Part shown: piece by piece, positions 21,961-31,236 of the stretch
How the letters are laid out: each line of letters begins with the position of its first letter
Numbering within the stretch: position 1 is the first letter of the stretch
Translations under genes and position numbers: made by a program
Notes under the pieces: generated by a model
Told to the model about the DNA's origin: nothing
Database searches by the model: none
The model's input: the letters and a program-made list of their open reading frames with translations, nothing else
Assembly (NCBI GenBank): GCA_014904845.1
Contig: MU119245.1
Location: 1 to 64,000 of the forward strand
Origin: Acephala macrosclerotiorum
Lineage: Eukaryota > Ascomycota > Leotiomycetes > Helotiales > Mollisiaceae
Direction: 5' to 3'
Length of the DNA: 64,000 nt

Positions 21961-23916
21961 ATGTTCTCCCCTTCTGACAACGCGTGGAAACCTGCATCGA
22001 ATCGATCCAAGAAAAAGAGTAAGCAAGGGTGCAAAATATGCAAAGCACGAAAGGTCAAGGTCTGTTTCAAGAGCCTATGAGTTAAAATTGGCCTGCCGCT
22101 GCTAACACCCTTCAGTGTGATGAACAGCGTCCTGTTTGCGGTAATTGCAACACCTATTACAGCTCCAGGATACAGCAATGCGACTACGAGCACTCTCTTC
22201 CTAGCCCTGGACAATCCCGACAGGCCTCGAGCAGATCCACTACACTTCGAAGTGCCAGAAATGGTCGAGAACGACCAACAAAACACGTGATCGTAACCTG
22301 TATCAATCCCAATATGACCATGACTCTCCCGCGTCGACGGCCACTATTGCCGAGTTCTGTTGGTGGCGTGGCTCTGGATCCATTCAACACGATTGCTAGA
22401 AGTGATCTTCCCAGTGCGGATCAGCTGCTGCATCACTGTATGTCCCAAGTCCAATAACTCTTCTCGTGTAACATATCGACCTAACACCCCCCCCCAGATC
22501 TGTCAGGAATCATCAACAAATGTCTTCCAGCAGGACACACGCCAAACAATAATCCGCTAATCAAAGGCTTGTGGCCGTTGGTCCAATCCGATGCGTTCTT
22601 TTTCAATGTTATTTTGCAAGTCAGCGCTGTCGAGCTCGAATACCTGCAAGGCAGGCCCAATACGTTTCATTCTGAGAAGTATACCAGCGAGAGTATTCAT
22701 ATGTTGCGTAAGAGAATATTGGATCCCACGACTGCGGCTTCAAATGAGACGATTTCGGCAGTAGCTACCTTGGCCACACTCGAGGTTCGTCCTAGTATTC
22801 CTACACCTGGAGAATTGCTAACAGGATTTATACAGTACGGTAAGAAGAACATGGTCACGATGAAAATGCATGTAGGTGGACTAAAGAGGATGATTGATAT
22901 GAGGGGTGGTCTTTCGAAGGTTCGAGAGTCATCACAAACGACTGCTACAATGACACATTGGTAATATCTCGCCTTTTCGTCTCACTTGTCCTTCACAGCT
23001 GATCCGTGATCTTGCAGGTTTACTATGCTACTCATGCAAGACGTAAGTAGTTCTAAGTGCTTCAGCCTCTCTGATCTTAGCAAATCAATGCAGCCTTTGT
23101 CGCTTGACTTTGACTACTGAACAATATTGAAAGAGGAAGTCGCTGACCTTCTACTAGTCTATCTTTCCACCAGACGATCATGATGATCTCTCCATCGAGG
23201 AGGTGAACATGCCTCGGAGCCTACACCAGGTGCCGAGTTATCTGGACCTCGAATTGTTTGGTATCGAAGACAGAGTCATTAACCTCATGGGAAAGACAAG
23301 ACGCATTGCCGAACAACTTACATCTGGAAATCTGGGAAAAGCGGATACACCCGACGACCTCCACTGGCAGTTCAACTCATTGCTGCAGAGGCTATGTCAT
23401 CTTCAAGTCGAAGCACATGCCGAGTCATACACCGCCCGAATCACGGAATCTTGTAGGCACGCGACAGCCCTCTTTCTTTTCCTTCCCTTCGACAATCACT
23501 ACCCAGACCCGAGACTCGTCATTAATACCTTCCTCCACAAACTGAAATTTGCTTTGAAGAACTTGGTACCGAATCTGGGCGCTCAATCTCGACTGCTGCT
23601 ATGGCTTCTTGCGGTTGGAGGAGTAACAGCTTTCGATACACCTGAGCGCGAATGGTTTGTTGGACATCTCGTGCCAATCGTGGCACATCTAGAGTTGCGA
23701 AATTGGGACAACTTCTCCAGCATCCTGGAAGGCATTGTCTATATCCGAGGTTCATTTGTTGATGGCCAATTTCGTCATCTCTGGGAGGACGTCAAGCTTG
23801 CCACAGAAACCCTTGCCGAGCAAGACCCTTACACCAGTATCATCCTCGACTCCAGAGGCTCATCGGTCGTACCGACGTCTGACACTGATACAGAGCCGAG
23901 GGTGCTTTGTACGTAA
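21961..23916 (+). CDS. Zn2Cys6 fungal transcription factor
   Basis: Six exons (21961-22059, 22116-22437, 22498-22784, 22836-22960, 23018-23042, 23158-23916) give 538 residues. The binuclear zinc cluster is complete and is split by the first intron: GCKICKARKVK joins CDEQRPVCGNC, and the sixth cysteine lies in IQQCDY. That is CX2CX6CX6CX2CX10C. The middle has LATLEYGKKNMVTMKMHVGG and a long helical C-terminal region of the Fungal_trans_2/DUF3468 type. It should bind CGG-type DNA half-sites in the nucleus. The acceptor of intron 2 follows a run of ten or more C residues. The 25-bp exon 5 is unusually small but keeps phase on both sides. The divergent P450 is a plausible target. Confidence 0.88.
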
Positions 23917-24192
23917 AGGACCTGAGACCGGCTAATCACAATCAAAGTACCGACAAACCCGAGCGACTACGCTTCCTCCGGACGGATACTTCCGGCAACC
24001 TTATATTCTGCAAGACGATGATTGGTGCCGTTTATGCCGACGACGAATCATCGATCATCCGTCGTTCCCCCTCAAGCTTATCATACGTCGGTACCAGGCT
24101 AGACGCCAGCCTTGTGCTGATGTCTTTTACAGATATAAGCAGTCAGCCACCGTGAGTAGCTCTCATCGACAACACACACGAACATCTCACAG

Positions 24193-25597
24193 CAATATTC
24201 CAAAATATTGTTCGACTACGTAATTGCGGGTGGCGGTTGTCAAAATGATCACTTCTAGGGGGCAAAAGAGTGCAAAAAGTCCTGGATTCTACCAGAGATC
24301 TAGAGGACACCTTTTAATCATAGACACCTAAAACACCAAGTGTTCCACACCAATTCACGTGATTTAGGGCATCCCAGACCAACATTTTAACAGCGGTACA
24401 GCAGGTATGGCTAGATCAATCTATATCGCATATATGCACGGCTAATCTGATGCAGGAATCACAATTGCAAGCCGTTTACCTGCCACTCTTCCCATGTCGT
24501 CTATCCTCATTCTTTGTCGCGAGGAGCGTGGTTCGAGATGCCAGATCACGTGTCGAGTGCGCTGGCGCAATCGATGAAACTATCTGCGTCTCGTACGACG
24601 CACTGGATATTCCATATATTGAGCATTCCCTCCTTAGGTAGAAGAGCAGACACAATAGGATACAATATCATTGGATTAGCTCATACGAAGCTAGCCCTGT
24701 GATCCGTATCCGCCGTGCTCTATTCACGTGAATCACATTCGAATCCTACCTGTTTTTCCAACATTCTTGAAGCCGGTCCCAATGGAGACCCTTAGCTGGA
24801 GCCCACACAAGGTTATCGTTCCGGAGTTAACAAGAATATTGAGTGGGATCACAAATCTGTTCTGTAGAAGGGTCTGGATGGAAAAGTTGTCAATCAAGTT
24901 CAAGGAAAGGTTAGGGGACGTTCCTCGGCCATCAATATTCAAGAGCTGGACGAGGGATACTGCTCTTAATTCGTAAGCTTGACTGTCAAGTGCATGGCAA
25001 TACCTAGCTGACATTCGTAGCGATCAATGGGCGAAGCAGGTTGGAGATGATTGATGGTCGTGGTCTGGCCAGCTTCCTTACATCAACAGGTCCGAGACAT
25101 ATTTCCCTTCCAAAATCAACACCGTGGACCTTGATAAGTTGCACGGGAAGAATAGACCGATTAAGATAAAGTTGTAACTCTCCCAACTATGGCAGACTAT
25201 GCAAGCAGCCTGACTTCGATTCCAGGTAGCTCAAATCTCCAATTCCGGCAGACCTCGACATTATCCACTTAGAGAGATGGTCAGCGATTGCTACGAATCT
25301 GCCGGTGTCAAGTGGATCCCTAATAGTAATGCTGGAGACCCGATTGAATATTGCAAAGGCGCACAAAATACCTACCAAGGCAAGCGAAACTATGCTGCGA
25401 ACTGCTTCAAACTAGGAGAGAATGTCATAATCTACAATCACGTATTGACTGAGATTGAAGGGAATAAAGTTGTTGGCGTCAAGTTCTCACGCAAAGATCC
25501 TGGTCGAGATTTCGAGACATTTGTTACTAGTGCGAGAAAAGAAGTTCTGATTTGCAGCGGAGTTCAAGGATCTGCCAAACTGCTGCTTCTGAAGTGA
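24193..25597 (+). pseudogene. GMC oxidoreductase relic split by an LTR-like insertion
   Basis: The frame FDYVIAGGG (24211-24237) is the start of the FAD-binding beta-alpha-beta fold of glucose-methanol-choline oxidoreductases. It stops at the LTR-like element (24238-24392). After the duplicated target GCGGT the sequence resumes with ACA GCA G, a 5' splice site, and then ITIASRL, which continues the GGGTAG-ITIASRL motif exactly. Beyond that the coding sequence is eroded. A better-kept block at 25277-25597 holds NYAANCFKLGENVIIYNHVL and KEVLICSGVQGSAKLLLL, the GMC substrate-domain entry and its second signature. The C-terminal third, with the catalytic His, is absent. The gene cannot give a working enzyme. 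Confidence 0.75.
24238..24392 (-). mobile_element. 155-bp solo-LTR-like insertion, copy 2
   Basis: Begins TGTCAAAATG and ends CATTTTAACA on the plus strand; it is the reverse complement of the element at 2199-2353 with about three substitutions. Target-site duplication GCGGT at 24233-24237 and 24393-24397. It sits inside the codons for the FAD-binding glycines of the GMC oxidoreductase, so it inserted into a gene. Confidence 0.87.
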
Positions 25598-26645
25598 GCA
25601 CTTTCTTAGGTTATCAGGTATAGAATGCATCCTTCGAGGCGGTCCAAATTCGTAATTGGTGCTTCGGCTAAGTTGCTTATAAAAACAAACTAGTAATAAG
25701 ATTTATTAAAAATCCCTATTAAAATACTATTAATATTATATTAAAATTTTGGAGTCATCTCTTAGTAAAAGCTGTCGCCTCTCTGTACCAAGTCTATCAA
25801 GTGGTGTCGTAGCGAGGAGTGAGGCGTTCAAAATAGGGAGCGAACTCCAACTAGCAGCAGAAAAAAGCTAACAAAAGGGGTTCTCATTTAGGCCCAGTTT
25901 AGGGTTCGACGTCGTATCAGAGTCTCCAAGAGTAATCAGCTTGGAGTTCGGCCACTAACTCCAACGTTCCAAACATCAGGTAGAAATTCAAAAAACGAAC
26001 TATTGGCCTCGGCGGGCATACCATTAAATGAAAAACAAAAGAACAAGGCTACGGTGCAAGCCCGTTTCCAGGCACCAACCAGGTCAGGAACCAAGGCAGG
26101 ACTATGCATAAGGCTGTATAACAAGCCTTCGTGGTTGGGAAGCAAATCAACGTTTCTATAAACACGGGCTGCAGCCGCCACCAACACGTACACTTCAGGC
26201 GACGCCCAAGAAAAGAGGAGAGGACAACAACAAGGCCTCGAGGAACGCCCAATCGCAAGGCTGGGGGACCACCTCGGCACCGGGACGCCCTAAACTTTGG
26301 AAATATGGACGAATAAAAATATGTAAAAGGTAAAAACACAAGCGGATTTGTTTCACACAGCCCGCTAAGGTAAGGCCACGGGGGCTTAAAGACATTACTC
26401 ATCCCCTCTGCCATGATGCGCCGAAGCTACTAAGGAGGAGACGAGGGCTGTAGGAGGGGGGGTTGCTAGCGTGGGGTGAGCTTCAGGCTGGGCGAGGAGC
26501 GAGGCCTAAGGTAGCGAGGTTTAAGGTACTGAAATTTCAACCTAGAAAGTCTTCGCCTAATCTGAAATTATTTTAGAGTTAGGAAATAGCTAGGGATTCT
26601 AGGAATCTAGTTGATATTTCCTCCTGTGCCACTTAGAAAGACAAC
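25598..26645. other. Non-coding stretch, possible transposon debris
   Basis: An A/T-rich run (about 25670-25760) is followed by about 800 bp of mixed composition with overlapping short frames and no motif. Similar short strings GCGAGGAGTGAGGC (about 25815) and GCGAGGAGCGAGGC (about 26494) occur near both ends. No element can be named. Confidence 0.3.
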
Positions 26646-27671
26646 CTACACAGCAGCGAATCTAAAACACGAACCACCAAGTCAGCCGATGATCTTTAAA
26701 TCGAACTTTTCTTACAGAATGGGTGACTTGACTTACGCTGATGTAGCCGCAAAGATCTCGACTCTACTGGCACTTGTAACCAGCAGAAGGCATAACGAGA
26801 ATAGAGCCGTAAAGCCTGTCACGATCCCCAAACGTGCAGATATACTTGGCACGAAGTAAAGCAGGACGATCGATGATATTGGAATGAGCGATGCGATGAT
26901 AGTCGCTACCCCATTGAGGATTTTGATGATGACTGAGTCTTTATACTGTGTTATCTCCGATCTGTTGTGGAGAGGTGTCTAGCATGGACATGGGTTGGTT
27001 AGCTGAAAAAAGGAGGTGATAACTTTGATGAGTGTTGTAGAAGTTTGGACGAACAGTAAGGCGATGCCCAATGCAAGCATGGAATCTTGGAATAAAGGCA
27101 TTGATAACCCATCGCGAGAAGGAGTCTCCAGAACTTCGATTCTGGATTGCAATAAGGTCGTTCGAAAACACCTCGCTCCATGCTTTGCGGTCGAGGCCGC
27201 GGAGAGGAAAATTGCCTGATTGTGGGTTCGTGAGCCAATCCCGGAAGAACACCAGGTCGTAAGGATTCGGAGCTGGGCGGGAGCTGAGATCGATTTGTCG
27301 TTGCAAGCAGATATCTGGCAGGACGATGTCAGAGATGAGTCTTTTGGGGAGGCGGGACACAGCCGACTGTACTTATCCAGCTTTTCTCTTATCTGCAACA
27401 GAGTCTCCCATTGCTCTCTCTTTCCCGTGCTGTCCAGTTGTGTCAATGTCCACCAATCTCGAGACCTATATGCTCGGCTTGAGTATTTCTCGTCTGCACT
27501 GGCAAGTTGGTAATATTTCTCCTCTAAAATCATAAGCTCTGCTTGCATATGCAGAAGGCTCAGGATATTTAGAGTCTCGAATCTTCGGAAAATCCCCAAT
27601 TCCCTATGCTCGCTCATCAGATGAGCAATTTGAGGGTAGCCTTCGGCCACTGGCGGGATTGTCGCTTGCAT
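26646..27671 (-). CDS. DUF6594 membrane protein, copy 2, slightly truncated
   Basis: Exons 27671-27368, 27314-27055, 26978-26737 and 26661-26646 give 273 residues. The family blocks are clear: GYPQIAHLMSEHRELGIFRR near the start, a coiled-coil centre, PNPYDLVFFRDWLTNPQSGN, then GLDRKAW and DLIAIQNRSSGDSFSRW. The C-terminus has three membrane helices (IIASLIPISSIVLLYF, ARLGIVTGFTALFSLCLLLV, then the start of a third, FAAV). The first intron sits at the same phase-1 position after a Tyr codon as in the DUF6594 gene at 9853; its donor is the weak GTCGGC. The last exon reads FAAV then TAG then VVFLSGTGGN in the same frame, where relatives have Gln. A CAG-to-TAG change has therefore cut off the last helix. 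Divergent from the retropepsin-like gene at 28189. Confidence 0.75.
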
Positions 27672-28188
27672 GATAGCATGCCAATACCCCGTTTTTCATA
27701 CTTGCGACACAAATTGCCAGTTAGGAAACAATTGAGATAAAGAAATCATGTAGTGGGCTAGGCAAAGGTGAGGCTCTGAGATAGTCGTAACTGATTGATA
27801 AAGGAAGATGGTAACATCGCCAGCCTCACCCAACAAGGCTCAGGTGCGGCGACGTGGCGGGGTATGAGCGGGCAACCCACCTTGGAACGGTTGTTTCCCC
27901 ATAGGTCGAACGTCGATGTAATCACAAGAACATGGGCAATTGGGCTGCATCGATAGTTGATATGCATGACAGAGCTGCGGTAAGGCAGATACTGGTGTTC
28001 CAATGCAAGATGAGCTTGATGAGGTGCCGCTGTCGGTATCTTCAGAAGAATCATTGGATATCGAATCTCCTGGGTCTGTGGCCTACTCGGTGAAGTCGCA
28101 AGTATATATGTAAGGCTGCTCGCACGACTGACTCCCTAAGCAATTCAAAGGTTCAACCACGGGACATCCGCGGCAGGCACATACCATC

Positions 28189-29113
28189 ATGTCTCAATCC
28201 CCCTTTTCGGCTAGCGATTTGGATCAATATGAGTTGGATCGGAAAAGACTGCTGTTGTTCCCATTTCTGGCATCTGGTTTTCCGACAGGCCCAGAGCATG
28301 ATAAGAGATTGAAGGAGCAAGCGAGGTTAGCAGAGCAGGCTGCTCAAGCAAGTCGCCCGATTCAATCGCCATTGATGGCAGGGTACGACACCTCCACCAT
28401 CTCGCAGGTAAAGATTCCCCCACAATGACTTCTAACTACGGGAACTGACTGTGGTTCAGCGTCCTCAAAAGCAACTTCCGATCGAAGACAAAATAAAGAT
28501 CTGCTCGTCTCGATTACAGCGCTGGATCGAGCTCACAGCAAAATTTGATACCGGAACCCAGGATGACTGGATATCAATTTCGATCGTGAAAGATCTGCAG
28601 CTGGCTGCGGACAACGATGAGCTTGTTGTCTACGAGACCTTTACTGGCGAGGTTATGGAATCTTCCATGGTTGTCAGGAATCTCGCGTGGAGCTCAATTG
28701 GCACCGACTCAAGGAGCTGGGCTACAACTTTCCGCATCGCACCTGAAAATGCGCCGTTCCAAGTGCTCTTTGGCAGTGACTTCATCGAATCGAAGCAGAT
28801 ATACTCCTTCAATAAAGCGAACTTGATATTGACCAGGAAAAGGGGAACGAAAGGTCAGTTAGCATCCAATTGCTGAATAGTAATGGCTGGAGCTAATGCA
28901 ACTTGGATTTCAGAAGACAACAGAGTTCGCCAGCAAAGGGAGGCCAGGGCTGAAGCAGAAGCGGACGAATTGGAGAGACAACGCCGAGGACACGACAATG
29001 CTTCTGGGCAAGCAAATGGTGTAGGTGGTAAGGCGCAGCAATCGAGGATCAAAGTGGAAGAAAAAGAGAAGAGCGATATGTACTATGATGACGAAATGGA
29101 GAGGGACGATTGA
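28189..29113 (+). CDS. Retropepsin-like aspartic protease-fold protein
   Basis: Exons 28189-28407, 28460-28853 and 28914-29113, joined by 52- and 60-bp introns, give 270 residues without a lesion. A hydrophilic N-terminus rich in Ala and Gln (about residues 45-60) precedes a retropepsin-like domain at residues 90-205. The domain has LTAKFDTGTQDDWISISIV, with the DTG triad, and a second half FQVLFGSDFIESKQIYSF, matching the VILSNDF-type strand of the first retropepsin gene. A highly charged tail REARAEAEADELERQRR follows, likely coiled coil. There is no integrase or reverse transcriptase, so this is a domesticated or cellular retropepsin rather than a retrotransposon. Activity would need dimerisation, since only one DTG is present. 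No signal peptide or membrane helix is seen. Head to head with DUF6594 copy 2, about 520 bp apart. Confidence 0.7.
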
Positions 29114-30060
29114 TCACGGTGCTGAATATGGAGGTAGAGATACTTGAGTGAGTGCGACCACTAGCTAACGAGGACCGAATGTATACCAATAAACTTCTTT
29201 GCGACTCATTTAATTGAGCTGGTATGCTCGAGCTAGCATTTTCTGGGTGCAGAACGATACCGTAAAAAGCTCCGAGTTCGTTGTTCTTCTGAGCAGCTAG
29301 TAAGTATGCGGATATGGTGTGAAGGTATATTACATGTCTGCGCCTTGATGGTTGGTAAACTTTCAGATGAAGAGACCAGAAAACATGAGAAAACACTGAA
29401 CGATCTGATGATAAAGGCTGGAATGCCTACTAGTACTCGTCGGCTAAGGAAAGATATTCCGGACTCTTAGCGAGTCGGCCCCTAAGCCGACGAGTAAGGT
29501 TATTACGCACGTGAGCCCGCGTATATTAAAACAAGGGACAAAGGTGGGGTGCATGCAATCCGTGGATCATGGTCAAGGTTTCGCTTGCCTACCCAAATCT
29601 CAACCTTAATAATTGAGATGTAATGTGGATCTGAGTATATGAAATCGGCAAGGAATCATGACTCTCTAATTACTATTAAACAAAAAGCCGCCGTGTGCGA
29701 GGACTTTGTTCTCATAACCTTGTGAATCTGGTTCCTGCCGCATGTCGTCTGATGCTTACATCTGTAAGAAGTACCGTTCGGAACCTTATCCAGATCTGCT
29801 GCCGAGCGCATCGCACGCAATCAAACACTCAACTTTATCGCGAAGTCAAACATAACGTTCCTGTTCATTTTATATCAATCGACTCGCAATTCCTAGATCG
29901 GCGAAGTCCTCCTTTCCAGCTCCAGTCGTTACCCAGCGTCGCAACCCAGCGTCGCATTCCCGCATTTAACTGCGTCTCGACCATCCATATCTGACTCCCT
30001 ACCTCACCAGCGCGACAGCAACCCATCGAATCCTCCTACGAAGATGCGACGGTTGCGACA
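29114..30060. other. Intergenic stretch with a hairpin
   Basis: No gene is recognised. A stem at 29435-29495 is listed separately. The right part is the promoter and leader of the next gene. Confidence 0.35.
29435..29495. repeat. 15-bp inverted repeat (possible hairpin or tiny MITE relic)
   Basis: The arms ACTCGTCGGCTAAGG (29435-29449) and CCTAAGCCGACGAGT (29481-29495) pair at 14 of 15 positions around a 31-nt loop. A related string, TTAGCGAGTCGGC, lies inside the loop. No target-site duplication was found. Confidence 0.5.
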
Positions 30061-31236
30061 ATGGATCAGGACGAACGCGAGTCTATGTTGACAGTTCTGC
30101 GATCCCTGGCGCGAAAGCTGGGGCCTTTGGAGCGCAAAGAACATCGGTGGGGGTCGTTGCGGGGACACTTGACAGAACGGTTCAATGAGAAATATCTCGA
30201 CAAACATTCTACCACAATCCTCGATCTCTTCCACGACTGCCTTGATAGCATCGGATCTTCGAGTACTACATCTGCGAACTCCTACCGACAGACAGCCCCT
30301 CCTGACGCCACCTTAGCCGCTTCGCTACTGTCGTCGACTTCGGCGATGGGGAATGACCCTTCATCGTTCATCAAGGTGGACGATGGGTTCATCCAGACAA
30401 CAACAGCTTTGCAAGGGGCAAGGTTCTCATATTCGGATCGAGAGGACAATCTTGTTGGCTGGCATATTTTGAAACGATACGATCTGGTGTCCGAGGTGAA
30501 GAATAACAGGGTAACCCTAACGTTCTTCTTGCAATCGAGACGGAAAAGAACTTACAAGCTCGAGTTCAAGACTAAGAGAAAAGCCTCCTTTGATGTACAA
30601 CTCGGCTCAAGATGGGAAGACGAGGGTGAAGAGCTAGAAGAGAAGTTCACCAGGTTGAAAATGCGACCCAACCAGACACAAGTGGCGAGAAACAATGCTG
30701 CGGCCGGCGTCGACCCCTCTGCTCAAATGATACCGTCCGAATATGTTGTAAGCGTCTTACTTGGTTTGTGGAATGGAAGCTGCAATGATCTTGCTAAGGA
30801 TAGGACATTCTCGGAGCCTCAAGCCGTAATAGCTCCGCCTATCTCAATGCCCTTACCAATCGTACGACCGGAAACAGGGATGCGGGGCACAAGACAAGGC
30901 AGCAAGGTCGAGCGCGTCGCCTCTCCCATTTCATTCGAGTCGAGGGCCTATGAAGCTGAATCAAACAAGACTTCTCGAATGAGTCCTAGACCAAATCGTG
31001 GCGGGCATGCCTCCAACGCGAGCACGTCTAACTCTGACCTCTCCGACGGCTTCGATCACGACCACGAAGACGAACGAGACAAATGCTCAGAAAGCTCGGC
31101 GCCGGATAATATAGACGACGAAGGAAGGGACCCAGCTTCGTATGAGGATGATTTTCAGCCTCCTCTGTCATGTTTTTGGGGCCGGAGTCTGGAGGAGGAA
31201 TGTTACGAAAATCCTTGGATGGATGATCACGGCTGA
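30061..31236 (+). CDS. Hypothetical protein with acidic C-terminus
   Basis: An intron-free frame of 391 residues from MDQDERESMLTVLRSLARKL. The N-terminal 60 residues are charged and helical. Residues 120-190 form a compact, strand-rich block (GWHILKRYDLVSEVKNNRV, then RRKRTYKLEFKTKRK) that looks folded. The last 130 residues are disordered: Ser, Asp and Glu-rich, with DHDHEDERD, ending ECYENPWMDDHG. No family is recognised. The long 5' leader, the clean single frame and the strong ATG context support a real gene. Confidence 0.6.
   Translation: MDQDERESMLTVLRSLARKLGPLERKEHRWGSLRGHLTERFNEKYLDKHSTTILDLFHDCLDSIGSSSTTSANSYRQTAPPDATLAASLLSSTSAMGNDPSSFIKVDDGFIQTTTALQGARFSYSDREDNLVGWHILKRYDLVSEVKNNRVTLTFFLQSRRKRTYKLEFKTKRKASFDVQLGSRWEDEGEELEEKFTRLKMRPNQTQVARNNAAAGVDPSAQMIPSEYVVSVLLGLWNGSCNDLAKDRTFSEPQAVIAPPISMPLPIVRPETGMRGTRQGSKVERVASPISFESRAYEAESNKTSRMSPRPNRGGHASNASTSNSDLSDGFDHDHEDERDKCSESSAPDNIDDEGRDPASYEDDFQPPLSCFWGRSLEEECYENPWMDDHG

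Noticed and set aside
18066..24392. Secondary-metabolite gene cluster around the P450
   Set aside because: No polyketide synthase, NRPS, terpene synthase or prenyltransferase is present in the window.
28189..29113. Retrotransposon origin of the second retropepsin-like gene
   Set aside because: No reverse transcriptase, RNase H or integrase nearby, and the gene has two spliceosomal introns.
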